Assembly (NCBI RefSeq): GCF_000247815.1
Contig: NC_021679.1
Span: forward strand, 37,669,948 to 37,733,947
DNA from: Ficedula albicollis
Lineage: Eukaryota; Chordata; Aves; Passeriformes; Muscicapidae
DNA length: 64,000 nucleotides
Direction: 5' to 3'
Part shown: one piece after another, positions 46,230 through 60,946 of the stretch
Layout of the letters: each line of letters begins with the position of its first letter
How positions within the stretch are numbered: the first letter of the stretch is position 1
Notes under the pieces: generated by a model
What the model was told of the DNA's origin: nothing
The model's input: only the letters and a program-made list of their open reading frames with translations
The model's database searches: none
Translations under genes and position numbers: made by a program

Positions 46230-49100
46230 GTGCACACATCCATCCCATGCAGCTGCCAGGACCCCAGGAGCCCCAGTCCCCCCCAGGCTGCAGAGCTGGG
46301 CAGGACCCCCCTTTAGGGAGCCCTGGGACCCCCGGGGCTGGCAAAGCCCCCAAGGTCACGGAGCTGTGCCCGACCCCCCGGCCCCCCGAGCCCAGCACTG
46401 AGCGCCAGCTCAGCCCACGGACACAAAACTGGCAGTTCCTCTCCCGAGCCACCTTCGGGCTCAGCTCTGCAGCCCCCCAGCACCCACAGGGAGCTGTGTG
46501 GGGCATGCGGGTATGGGAGAGGGGCACATCCCTGGGATTCAGCATTTCCGACAGGAAAACAGCATTTCACACATTTTAATTCCCATTCTTGACACCAACC
46601 AGCACAGACTGATCACCAAACTCACCCCAAACAAACCCCCCACCGCAGGCTGAGCAGAACAGCACATTTCACCCCAAAAACACCTAAACAGCCCCAAAAA
46701 CCAGGTCAGAAATCACATATTTGCTTGAAAACTGTCACTGCATCTCCCACACACAAAGTTTAATGCAAACAGGCACATTTTGAAAAGTGTTTTCAACTTC
46801 AAACCATAAATACTGGTAGGTTTTAAAGAATTAGCAATTGACATCATTTATAAATGCAGAAATATGATGGTACAGAGCTCCCCAGCCCGAATTTGTACTT
46901 GCTCCACTTCAACAAGATTTAAGAGAACAGAATGAGTTCCCTTCAGCTGCACGAAAACCAGAGTCTGAAAGACAGAAAGTGGCAAAGGGGAAACAATTCA
47001 AGGAATGTTCTGATCAAATTTCAGGGGGAAAAAAAAAGTTGCCTAATAGAATCTTGTTTTTCCTTTACTATAATCAATAGCTCTATAAAATGTTTTGGCT
47101 AAATGACTTTAATACCCACGGGTGAGTGCAGCCACAGGAGAGCTCCAGCTTGGCATTAATTCGAAGCCGTTATTTTATACATTCTGAAACACAATTTTGG
47201 TGCAGTCTCAGCATCAGCCACGTCCTGGCTGCGTTTCTTTCAGGAAGATGACAAAGTCTGGAGAGAGAGAGGGGAGCGCAAAGTGCAAGGATCAAAGGAA
47301 AGCCGGGATTGCTGCGGACACAGGAGGATTTTCTCCTCCCCTCTGCAAACAACAGCCAGGAGACGGAAGAGCAGCTGGGAAAAGCAGATTGTGCCCGGGG
47401 ATTGCGGGAATGGCAGCTCGGAGAGCCCAGCCCGGCTCGGAGCGATCTGACACTCGGCAGGGACACCGTGACCCCGGGGCTGTCCCCGTTCCTCACCCCA
47501 ATCCTCGCTACTCACACCCCCCAGTCCGAGCTGCTTTTGCTTTTTAACCTCTCCACAGAATCCAGCTTTGCTTGGCTTCACTGAGCTGAAGATGCCCAAG
47601 GAAGGATTCCCAGCCTTCCAGGTAAAGCAGCATTTTCTGGCATCATCCAGTCTCACTTTTGTACATTTACAAATAGGAAAAACTTAAAAACCCCAGCCAG
47701 CTCTGTCCTTACCCAAACTCTGGCTTTAAAGGCTCAGGGTGGCAAAGTGACTCCACTGTGGATAAAGCAGCAATAGAAAAATTCACTGGTAAGGCCCTCT
47801 TAAGGCAAGGAGAGAATTCCTGCTCACGATTCTCACGCATGAAATAAAATGATACAGTGGCAACCCCTTGTAATTCATCTTTTTTGGCCATTTAATGTGT
47901 TCACTACGATATATTCAAGTCACATCTGGATTATCTCAGGAGTGCTGGGACGTTTTCCTTCCTGGGTGCCAGTCTGGGATCAGCCCTGCCCTGCCCAGCA
48001 CTCAGCACATTCATCTCAATTAGCTGAAAACGACTTTTCAGACCTAATTAATCTGACAGTGACAAACTTGGTGTGAGGAAGGAAGCACTGCCACCAGGAG
48101 CTTTCCAAGGCCAAGGGTTCCTGGACTGAGTTATTTCAACAGGCCCTTGACAGGAATCCCAGCCAATCACCCTGACACAAGGACAAATTCAGCATTTCCT
48201 CTCCCAGAGCAAGCTCAGTGATGCCTGATAAATGCAAAAGTGCTTGGAGTGGCAGGGATAGAACTGTAACAAATTTATCACAAATCCTGTTCAGACTTGG
48301 AAAGCCCACTCATTTCCACACACTGGGAGGCTTTTCTAGATGTGTATCTCTATTTTAAGGGAATGGGAACCATAGCATAGGAAATAAAGCTGATTTTGGG
48401 ATTGGTTTTAGGCACTTGAGCTGCAGAGATGTGGAAGGTGCTGTCAGGTGCATTTACCATCCACACACCTACACAATGCTCAGCAGAGCAGCTACTCAGC
48501 CTCCCAAAAAGAAAAAAGGATGTTAAAAAATGAAATTGTTCACATTCCCCAAGTTTATTTTCAACCTCTCCTCACAATTAAAGACCTGTATAATTCCCAG
48601 CATATTCCAGGGATAATTTACCAAACTGATGATCTTCTAAACACAAAGAAACATCTGAAGTATCAGATTATTGAAACATGACCAGGGTTTTTTGCTACTA
48701 AAATGCCATTTTGCGGCATTTCTTCAAGAACCATTTTTAAGGCCCCTTCCTTTTCCCAGGAATGAATTTCATGGAGAACAAAGGCAGCAAACCCCGAGGG
48801 TGAAACAGCAGCATCACACACCAAGGTCATGGCTCAGGGTAAAACAATCCCTGCCCAGCAATCCCCAAGTGGAGCAGCACTGATGCAAAGTTCCCTGGCT
48901 TTTCTATGGACAGGCCTGGGAGAAAAATGGGAATTGCCCTCCAGGGAAAAGAAAAAAAGCTGTCAACAAGGAGCACTTACACAAAACACAAAGGGGTCAG
49001 AGGTCAAAAGTCTGGCTGCTCTCCTTCCTCAGTGACTAAATTTAAAACATTTCTAAGTTCACACGAGTGCACTTCAAAGCACCATCACAGCAACTATTCC
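46230..49100. other. Intergenic region, possible distal 3' UTR sequence
   Basis: No gene recognised. GC-rich to 46.5 kb, then AT-rich. Plus-strand 'tttaat' at 46575-46580 and 'tttatt' at 48554-48559 could be minus-strand poly(A) signals, but nothing links them to a transcript. Confidence 0.55.
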
Positions 49101-49105
49101 AGGCG

Positions 49106-51300
<2,195 letters not shown>

Positions 51301-53629
51301 ATGTTCGCAGCAACTACTCCAGCTGAGTCTGGAATTGTCACCTCTGCTGCCAAACCCCACCATCCTCACAGACTGAACATCAGCATTTAAACCCCAAAGC
51401 CCTGGACAACACCACAATGTGCCAGGAGACATCAGCCACCACTGAATTCTGGCTACAACTGCCCTCCAAAGTACAGAACACACAGAAAGCTCACAGTGAG
51501 CCATGACATGTTTGCAGTCAGGTTAACCCTGGGCTGTTCAGTGACCAACACACAAAAACAATTGAGTGTTTGCATTCTGAAGCCCTCGGGGCACAGCAAA
51601 CCCTGTCTGGGCTCTGGGGAAACCAAGGCAAGGTGAACCTCAGAGGCCACAGCAAGGGGAAGTGGCACGGGGAGGGAAGGAGTAAAACCAGCTGAAGTGA
51701 TGTGTAAACACAGAGGATGTGCTTGCACCACAACTCACACCTGCAGCACCTGAGAGAGCTCCTACAAATGCACAGCCAACAGCAGAAATCCCAACACTGC
51801 TCCACCGTGAACAGCAACAACTTTTCTGACCAAGCAACCCCCAGCTCACCCAACCTGTGTGGATCCAGCCCAGGGAAGACGTAAGACTCAAAAACCAAAC
51901 ACTTGGGTTTAGAAGCAAGTCTGCGTTTTCTTTTTTTTTTTTTTAAGACTAGAAAATGTACAATTCCATTTCATATGCAAGTGTGCACAGAGCTCATTGC
52001 TTGTAGATACTGTCAGAGAAACTGAGAGAGTCTTTGCATTAAATTGTTAATTCTTCAAACATTGATACATTTTGCAATACACCAGTTAAATACCAAGATC
52101 TATGTGCATGCACTAGAGATATATGCATGTACACCTTAATGTTTAACAAAGACAGCAGATCCCCCAGCCAGGGAGCGTTGGAGATACCAAAAATAGATTA
52201 AAAAGTTAAATTCTTTACCTGCCTTTGTTAAGTACAGACTTTGAGATTGCCTCCCCTCCTTTCCCCAGGATTCCCGTGCTCCCAGGGAGGCAGGTGGGCA
52301 GGAAGGCAGGAGCTGACCAGATTATCCCAGAACCAAAGAGAAGCACCTTAAAAAGTTCAAACTAAGCTTTAAAATGTCTTTAAAATGCTTTTTCCATCCT
52401 TACCAGACATGGGGGCTGAGAAAGGGAAGAACATTTTAAACACAGATTTCTTTCATTTTGCTGAACTCCCAAAGCATCTCCCACAGAAGAGCCTGACACT
52501 TCCAACCATCCACTGCCTTCCCAAGTGCCTGGAGCCCTGGAGTGGGAACTGTGACCCTTCTGCCTGGGACAGCCACCCCAGCAGGTGCTACAGCAGGGAA
52601 AGGTGATCCCAGTGTTCTCCCACTGCTTGGGGACATGCAAGGGAGTTCTGCTTTCAACAAGTTCTGCCCTGGAACTCGTGTTGGAGCTTTTTCAAGTAGT
52701 GTCATCTGCTTTGTCCCCATCCAGTGCCCTCCACTGCACATCGACACATCTGCACATTTCAATATCTGCACATTTTATGGAGCAAAGAGAGTTTTTCATG
52801 TGAAAAACACTTCATTAGGGTCTGACTTGTACAATTACAGTGACACTTTCAAATATACTGTGTGCCCCTTCTTTGGTTAAGAAAAAAAAGATGCTTTTCC
52901 CTTTTTGATAGCTAAAGGTATTTCTGCCAGACCTGAATCAACCAGCAGTGGGCAGGACCTGCAGCATCACCCAATCCAATGATGACCACAACAAAAAAGG
53001 AAAATCCATTTCATTTGAAACTCTTTGGCAAATTTGTTCTGTTTGCCAACCCTGGAATTCGAAGCTCAATCTGTGTGCCTCAATCCATTGCAGCCTCCTC
53101 CCTAATCAAAAAATCATGTGGAAAAAAGAAGCAATGGGCTGAAGAGAGAGTTTGTTGCTGAGGCTGTGGAGAGCCATGGTGTGATTGACGTGGGGACACA
53201 GAGGGACGGGGCCGTGTCACAGACCAGCACTACTGCCAACACACTGATCCAGGCTGACACTGCTCTGAGCAGATTGCAATTAACCTAGGATGAGGTATAA
53301 ATATACACAAATATGTACAGTACACATACAGGAAAGTTCTGCATTTGTAACATGGGCAGCCTCAGGAACACTGCAGAGTCCATACCTACGTCAGTGATTC
53401 GCTCGCTGATTTACTGCAACAATGAAGCCAACAACTTCCACTAGAGAGGCTACAATGGGATCTGAAAACTCTAAATTAAAAGCTCCTTCCTCTTGCTTCA
53501 TCCTCCCCACGCCCAAGGCTGGACTGTTCCGAGGGGCAGCTTGAAAAGAAGGTTGGTCACAGCTTTGAAGGCGTCCTGCGAGGAACCCGAGGCAAGCTGG
53601 AGCTCCTGTGCCTGCTCCCAGTTCCTGTC

Positions 53630-53666
<37 letters not shown>

Positions 53667-53776
53667 CTATGTAGAAAATACAGTTGCCATCAGTTCAGTA
53701 TAAATACATCCACCCCACCAATGTGCCACTGAACAGCTCTGCTGCAGCAATGTCTGTGCAAAGAGGTCATTAAAAA
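51301..53776 (-). other. ARL5A: Region downstream of the ARL5A stop; candidate 3' UTR
   Basis: No coding region. Contains a 15-T tract near 51.93 kb and AT-rich segments typical of a 3' UTR. No canonical AATAAA on the minus strand is seen close to the stop; a variant CATAAA (plus 'tttatg') is near 52.775 kb. The UTR end is therefore unknown. Confidence 0.5.
53632..53663. repeat. (GT)n microsatellite
   Basis: Sixteen uninterrupted TG dinucleotides, about 115 bp from the ARL5A stop codon and thus probably in its 3' UTR. Confidence 0.95.
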
Positions 53777-53825
53777 TCATCTGATCTTCAGCCGGGACAT
53801 CATCCACTCCAGTCCTTGGCACAGC
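53777..53825 (-). CDS. ARL5A: ARL5A exon 6 (terminal coding exon, 49 bp)
   Basis: Encodes [15 protein letters not shown] then TGA at 53777-53779. Acceptor CAG; it completes a Gly codon split as GG/G with the previous exon. Confidence 0.94.
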
Positions 53826-56800
53826 CTGGGAACACAGAGAGAACGTTCAGGGAACGCAGGCACTTCTCAGGGTAACTCCCAATTAACTCCACAGCACCAA
53901 GTTAAATTCTTCCCAAGAACTCTAAATCAATCATTTCTGGAAACTCTTTACTCCCTGCACAGCATTTCCTAGATCTTATTGTATCATCTATGGTGAGAGA
54001 ATTCAAATCTCAAATTCCAATTCCAATTCAAATCTCTCTTCAAGGCATTAAGTTCTCTCTAATTAGGATTATTCTTAACAAACCAGATTTCAGTTTGCCC
54101 CCACCCCACCCTCATTAAGCCCAAATTAAATCAAGTCTTATCTCTGGGAGGTGACACTGTGGGTTTGATGTAGAAGTTGGTGTTCTGAGCCCAAGAATCT
54201 TGTAAGCACCAAGATCCTGAAGCAGTGAGGGCTGGCACAGGTGCCCAGAGCAGCTGTGGCTGCCCCCGGATCCCTGGGGTGTCCCAGGCCAGGCTGGACA
54301 GGATTTGGAGCAGCCTGGGACAGTGGGAGTGTCCCTGCCATGGCAGGGGTGGGATGGGATGACTTTAAGGTCCTTTCCAACCCAACCCATTCTGGGATTC
54401 TGTTGCTGTGATGGACAGGGGAGGAATGTGTGTTAAACCCAAACAGCACAATAAAACCCCCAGAGTGATTCCAGATCCCCGGGACACAAATCCTCCTTAC
54501 CCCTCTCCAGTGAGAGCACAGCAGGCCTGAATGTGCCACTGGTGATCCTTAATTGATGTCAGCTTCAGGAACTGGGAGATCTCAGCTACTGTCATGCACT
54601 CCTTCACATCCTGCTTGTTGGCAAAGATCAGCAATCCTGCTTTCTTCAGGTCCTAGGGAGAAAGGAGAGGAGGCAATGATAGAGCAGCCCTTGGAGGCAA
54701 AGGCTGGGACAGCACAGAGCCCCAGGCTGCAATCCTCCAGAACCAAGTGCTGCAGGCTGGCAGGAACTGCAGCAAATCCTCTGATCCAGCACACCAAACA
54801 GCCAATTCCTGCCACGGATGAGGAGTAAAAAACTCAGAAAATTTTGCTGCTCTCCACGAGGATCAGAGCCCTGTGTACCCCTGGACCTGAGCAGCGCTGA
54901 CAATTTGGGAACAGTGACTCCAGGGATAAGCTTACTTTACCTCAAATTGCTTGGAATTGCATCAGGGCAGGGTGTATTATTGAAAATCTTTCCCTTGGAA
55001 AGCAAAAAGGTGTTCCAGGAAGCCTTAGCTGCCTATCAGGCACACTCCTGTTTACAAGCAGCAAAATTAATTCCCAATTAATCAACTGCTCCAGAAAATA
55101 GCTGGAACTGAGCTGGACAACTCAATTTGGCCTTAACAATAACTCCAAGGAAGCAGTTAGAAGAAAAATATTTTCAAGGAGCAAAGAAGAGCGATTTTAA
55201 ATCAATATTTGACTTTCATGGCTGCTCTCTCCCAACGTCACAGGCACAGGAGAGGCAGCCTGGGAACATCCTGCTGCCCAACAAAGGGCACATTCACTGC
55301 CAGGTGGCTCCCAAATCCAAATTCTGCCTGCAATTCCTGATTTTCCCTGGGGTAAAATCAGCTCCTTAACAACTCCATCTTCCTTCAGAGATGAGGAGAC
55401 AGAAGATGCAGGTTTTTGGAACAGCTTGAAGAGTGCAGCTCTGAAATCCTAATCCTGGACAGCAGCACTGAACCCCACCCCTGTGCCACATTTAACACTC
55501 CACAGCCTGAGCTGCTCTATTAGAATTTACTTTATTAAATTTAACATAAAAATTTAAAAATAAAACCTTTTAAACTTGAAAGCTCCTATGCAATGCCCTT
55601 GTTTTTCCTCAAAGGAAATCCATGGGCAGGCTGTGCCCTTGCTGCAGGCTCCCAGACTGTGGCTATAGGTTAAATATAGATGGAATATTTTAGGCTATAA
55701 TGCCATCATTTTTATGCACATTTTTTTATTCTGACACTTAAATTTGGAAGCTTGGTGTCAGCTCACACACCCTGATCCAGTTTGCATTCAGGTCATGCCA
55801 CAGGTGCTGCCTGGCTTTTACACCAGTCCAGCTCAGGTTTAGACCAGACCCAGGGCACAGGTTTAAGGAGGGTCTTTAAAATTCAGCAATTTCCACTCTG
55901 GAATTCCAAATACCCACAGAGCAGGGGCTGCTACAGCCATAGGCTGAAGTCCCTTCAGTTTTACAGCTGGGTGCTCTGACACACACTGTAAAGCTTGTAA
56001 AACCTCAGGCAAACATGAAGATATTAAAAATAATGATTAAATTATGGCAGGAAACCATGGGGTTTAAAAGGCTCTCATTCAGGTATTAACATGGATTGAA
56101 GTATAGAACCCACAGATCCCAACTGCTGCTTCACTGGAGCACTCTGACAGGCTATTCTGTAATTTAGTATTAATTAACAGCTTCACTGGGAGGTTCACAG
56201 AAGACAGTGCAGAGGGACAAGGCAGTTCAGGGTGTAAATCTGCTTCCCTTGGTGTGTATCAGCCAGATAATTTTAATAAATATTAAAATAAATATTAAAA
56301 TAAATATTAAAATGAATATTAAAGACACAGGGTGCACTCACCTCGTGCGCTAGCATTTTATACAGCTCTTCTTTAGTCACAGAAATTCTCTCTCTGTCTG
56401 TGCTGTCCACCACAACTATGACAAACTGCAAAAAGGGAGAGTTATCAGGCAGAGAAACTCCTGCTGTTCCCAGTGCCAGCCCATAATCCAGCTGGATTCT
56501 CAGACCCCATCCCTGCAGCCCCAGCAATCCCACAGGCCTGGGGTCATTCACAGCTCCTGCTGTGCTTTGGGCACAAAGGCAGCTCTGGCACAACTTTTCA
56601 CTTTCTGTTCTCCATTTCTCAGTGAAAAATTCATATTGAAAGCAGGGAAATTCTCTGTAATCCCAGATCTGGTTTTGTTCTTGGCTTAGTGTAGCTGAGG
56701 CACCACACAGATCCCTCAAAGTAATTTGTTGCAGCCTTTAAAAGAAACTGCATCAGCTTTCTTTGTCCAGATCAAGAACTAACATGCAAATAGGTATCTG

Positions 56801-59800
56801 CACAGGATTCAAAAAGTCCTGAAGCTCCAAACTCCAAGAAGATACTCCCAGTTTCATTCAGGCTGGAAAAGAACTTTAAGGAATCCCAGCACCTTACAGG
56901 GATGAACTGGAGAACAAAGGTAATTATTGTGATAATTGTATTTAACCATACAAAATGTAATTGATATTATATAAATAATTATATTTAAATTATATTTGAT
57001 AACACGTAAGAAACCTTGATTTAAAGATATAAAAATAATGATTTTTATGAAGTTGTGTGCTTGATACAATTTATATATGTATACACATATATATTTTACA
57101 GACATGTGTGCATATACACCTCTAGAGAGTTCTGAAAAGCATGATTTTTATGAAATTGTGTGTGACACAATTTATATATGTATACATATACATAGATATA
57201 TTTTACAGACATGTATGTGTGTGTACTACAACTACACCTTTAAAGAGTTCTGAAAAGCATTATTGTTATGAAGTATGCTTGACACAATTTATATACATAC
57301 ACACATATATATAAGTATTTTATATACATGTATGTGTGTGTACTGCAACTGCACCTCTAAAGAGCTCTGGAAAGCTTTATTTTATGAAGTATGCTTGACA
57401 CACTTTATATACAATTTATATACATACACACACATATATAAATATTTTATATACATATGTGTGTGTACTGCAACTGCACCTCTACAGAGCTCTGAAAAGC
57501 ATTAATTTTATGAAGGTGTGTGCTTGACACAATTTATATACCTACACACATATACAGAGATGTATTTTATAGATATATGTATGTGTACTGCAACTGCACC
57601 TCTAAAGAGTTCTGAGAAGCATTATTTTTAAGAAGTTGTGTGCTCGACACAATTTATATCCATACACACACACATATATAAATATTTTATATACATGTAT
57701 GTGTGCGTACTGCAACTGCACCTCTACAGAGCTCTGAAAATCATGATTGTTGCGAAGCTGTGTGACACAATTTATATATGTATACATATATATAGATATA
57801 TTTTATAGACGTATGTGTGTGTACTGCAACTGCACCTCTAAAGAGTTCTGGAAACTCCTGGGGTGGTGACAGGAGCTTGTGAGGCAGAGGTGCCGAGGTT
57901 TGGGAGGAACACTCTGGGGCTGCCAGGCAGGTTTTGGAGGAGGCAGTGCAGAGAGAGGAGCACGGGGCAGGGTATATAAATATTTTATACACATGTATGT
58001 GTGCGTACTGCAACTGCACCTCTACAGAGCTCTGAAAATCATGATCGTTGCGAAGCTGTGTGACACAATTTATATATGTATACATATATATAGATATATT
58101 TTATAGACATACGTGTGTGTACTGCAACTGCACCTCCAAAGAGTTCTGGAAACTCCTGGGGTGGTGACAGGAGCTTGTGAGGCAGAGGTGCCGAGGTTTG
58201 GGAGGAACACTCTGGGGAGAAGCATTATTTTTAAGAAGTTGTGTGCTCGACACAATTTATATCCATACACACACACATATATAAATATTTTATATACATG
58301 TATGTGTGCGTACTGCAACTGCACCTCTACAGAGCTCTGAAAATCATGATCGTTGCGAAGCTGTGTGACACAATTTATATATGTATACATATATATAGAT
58401 ATATTTTATAGACATACGTGTGTGTACTGCAACTGCACCTCCAAAGAGTTCTGGAAACTCCTGGGGTGGTGACAGGAGCTTGTGAGGCAGAGGTGCCGAG
58501 GTTTGGGAGGAACACTCTGGGGCTGCCAGGCAGGTTTTGGAGGAGGCAGTGCAGAGAGAGGAGCACGGGGCAGGGGTGGGGCTGTGCTGTCACAGCCGGT
58601 GCCAGGCAGCCCCGGGGACAGAGGGCCCGGCAGGGGGCCCGGGGCTCGCTCACCTCGGTGTTGGTGTAGTAGGTGTTCCAGGAGGAGCGCAGGGACTCCT
58701 GCCCCCCGATGTCCCACATCAGGAAGCGCGTGTTGTTCACCACGATCTCCTCCACGTTGCTGCCGATGGTGGGAGAGGTGTGAACCACCTCGTTCATGGA
58801 GCTGCACGGGGAACACCCAAAGTGACCCATGAAACTACGGCTGAGGGGGATTCCCAGTGAGAGATCCTCAGCTAACACTCCCTGGGCAGCCAAGACAAGG
58901 TTTGATGGGGGAAGGTGCAGAAACGTAAATAAAAACAGCAATAAAAAGGACTCGGTGAACTACGTAATAATCAAATTACAGAGCTGAGAGAGCACTCGTG
59001 AACTAATGTGTTTTAATTAATTAAATCACGGAGCTGACAGAACTTTGCTGCAGAAGCTTTTGGGAACACTCAGCTCTTCTTTCTCCAGGCCCATTTTGGC
59101 TCACATGGGACAGAGCAGTTGTTTTGCTTCAAGAATGTGGTTAAGCCACAAGATTTCCAAGGTTTCAGAAAAACAACAACTCATCCTCCAGCTCCACCAG
59201 AAACACTTCACCCACCCCATACTGCTCTCCTTCCAGGGCAGGCCACTAAAAACAGATTTTCTTCACAATGCTTTATGTCCTAACTTCTTCCTCTTCTCCC
59301 CTCAGCACAGTCCAATCCATAACTTTTTGGAGACAAATGCAGCCATTAAATATTTCAAATACATTGTTTAGAGATACTGAGTGTGACTTTGTCACTAGGA
59401 ACACCAGTTTGACATCAAACAGCCAAATGTGTGCTCTGGATTCTCCTAAAGTTCAGACTATTTAAACCCTACTGTAACAGGCAAAAAATTTAACAGTAGC
59501 TCCAAGGCAAACCATCTGTGTTCAAAAGAACTTAATTATTTTTTCTTCTGATCATCTTGATACAGCTTTTCATTTTGTATGAACCTTTTTGAAGTTCCAG
59601 CAGAGCTTTTAGTTACAGTGACAGCAATTTGAGACTTGTAATGGTGCTGGAATATTTCCTGAAGAGGACACAGAGAGCCAAGGAGATAAAGGGATGGTGC
59701 AGTGTTCTGAAAAGCAATCCCAGTTACCCTGGGCCTGTGCAAGGAGAGCTGAGAATGAGAATGGGAGGAAAGGAAGTGTATGCAAGAGGAAAAATGGGAT

Positions 59801-60946
59801 CTGCAAAGATGGGGTAGGGTCAAGGAGGGGAGCTGGGAAAGTCCTGTACAGTTAAAGTGGGTACAAAGGAAAAGGAGACACACAGAAATCTGTATGAGAG
59901 GGAAAAGAAAACACTGAAACTGCAGAAATAAGGGGAAGTACTGAGAGACATTTGTAGAGGAAGTGGATTAAAAAGCACCAAGGACAGTCCTTGCCTGCAG
60001 CAGTTCCCAGTCTTAAGAAATAGCCTTAATTCTGTTTGTGCTTTGTAACATCTCTCACTCCCTCTGTAAATCACCATCACCTTCACCCTTCCACTCTGCC
60101 TGCAGCGTGGCAGGGCACGAGCAGCCAGAAAAGTTTTGGAAAAGGCAAAGCAGGTCAGAATGTGGCCAATTTGGAATGTGGGGCTGGAGCAGCACGGCCA
60201 CATCATTTAGCAGGAATGATTTCTGCCTCAGGAACACTCCTCAGTGCCACAGCACTGCACGTGGGAAAGGGCCAATCTGTCCCCAGCACAAACAGACCTT
60301 GAGCTGCTTGTGCCACCCAGCAGCCTCTGAGCTGTGGACAAATTGGTATCCTCTTATCAAACTGCAGCTGAGGAGTGAGATATGGAGCTCATTCGAGTTC
60401 CATGGAAGCCAGGAGCAAGGTGAATGCAAGGCAAACACCAATCAGTGCTGCTGCTGAAGGCAGAAGGGGCAGGGCAGCACGGAGATGTGTCCTGGGTTTG
60501 TGCTGCTATCAGCCTTCCTCCTCCATCCCATCCCACCAACAGCACCAAATTCACCTCAGAACTGGGGACACAAGGCACAGGCAGAGGTGCTTTGCCACTC
60601 ACAGCATGATCTGTCTGCTCTTCAAATCTGTGACGTGGCTCAGTTGGGCAGCACTCACTACAATCATCTTTTATGGGGCTGGCAAAGAGCCGAGGCTGTG
60701 ACACCAGTAACAGCAGGTGATGTGACCCAAAACCCTCTGAACAAATTCATTCATCCAGCAGGCACAGCAAACTTTCCAAAATCCTTTCCAAACTGCAGCC
60801 ACCCGCTGCCACCCGGAAAGCTCGCAGCAAAAACCACCCAGGGCCACGTAGCACACCTGGAAATGTCCCCACAGCTCCTACTTACAATTGGTACAGAATG
60901 GTCGTTTTCCCTGCATTGTCCAGGCCCACAATGATCACTTTGTGCT
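53777..60946 (-). CDS. ARL5A: ARL5A, ARF-like GTPase 5A (exons 2-6; overview)
   Basis: ARF-family small GTPase; ARL5 proteins act at the trans-Golgi in recruitment of tethering machinery (family knowledge). Five minus-strand exons (60886-60946, 58654-58801, 56342-56425, 54501-54652, 53777-53825) splice to 494 nt ending in TGA. A 179-residue ARL5 needs 540 nt, so exactly 46 nt (15 codons plus one base) are missing at the start, agreeing with the phase of the first exon seen. Visible motifs: P-loop GLDNAGKT, switch [11 protein letters not shown], switch [14 protein letters not shown] guanine-specificity motif and CAL, with C-terminus SRLKIR. ARL5A rather than ARL5B is favoured by linkage to NEB. 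The N-terminal Gly2 myristoylation site lies in the missing exon. Confidence 0.94.
54228..54412 (+). mobile_element. CR1 LINE 3' end in the last ARL5A intron
   Basis: 'tgcccagagcagctgtggctgcccccggatccctgg...ccatggcaggggtggg...ccaacccaacccattctgggattctg', plus orientation. Confidence 0.9.
54501..54652 (-). CDS. ARL5A: ARL5A exon 5 (152 bp)
   Basis: Begins [18 protein letters not shown] (NKQD binds the guanine base) and ends CCALTGEG, the ARF-type CAx motif. Donor GTAAGG, acceptor TAG. Confidence 0.95.
54653..56341 (-). other. ARL5A: ARL5A intron 4
   Basis: About 1.7 kb with no exon recognised. A short AT-rich tandem repeat ('aaataaatatt' units, about 56268-56322) lies just inside the donor of the exon at 56342. 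Confidence 0.8.
56342..56425 (-). CDS. ARL5A: ARL5A exon 4 (84 bp)
   Basis: Encodes [16 protein letters not shown] to YKMLAHE (28 residues), the central strand and following helix of the G domain. Donor GTGAGT, acceptor CAG. Confidence 0.95.
57060..58445. repeat. AT-rich tandem repeat, about 118-bp unit, in ARL5A intron 3
   Basis: About ten units built from 'gacacaatttatata', TA/CA-rich 'catacacacatatata', 'gtactgcaactgcacctcta' and 'gagttctgaaaagcat'. A second-order duplication inserts a GC-rich segment ('ggaaactcctggggtggtga...aacactctgggg') at about 57848, 58145 and 58450. Only the last copy sits next to exon 3. Confidence 0.92.
58654..58801 (-). CDS. ARL5A: ARL5A exon 3 (148 bp)
   Basis: Begins [18 protein letters not shown] and includes [11 protein letters not shown], ending NTYYTNTE. 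It contains the switch I threonine and the switch II DxGGQ glutamine. Donor GTGAGC, acceptor CAG. Notably GC-rich compared with the other exons. Confidence 0.96.
58802..60885 (-). other. ARL5A: ARL5A intron 2
   Basis: About 2.1 kb with no exon, mobile element or RNA gene recognised. Confidence 0.75.
60886..60946 (-). CDS. ARL5A: ARL5A exon 2 (61 bp)
   Basis: Encodes [19 protein letters not shown] plus split codons at both ends; contains the nucleotide-binding P-loop. Donor GTAAGT, acceptor CAG. It begins in phase 1, so a preceding exon ending in one extra base is required. Confidence 0.96.

Noticed and set aside
45502..46579. Repetitive plus-strand frames of up to 299 residues across the 46-bp array
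   Set aside because: Three frames are open at once because the unit has no stops; they run straight through CR1 and satellite sequence.
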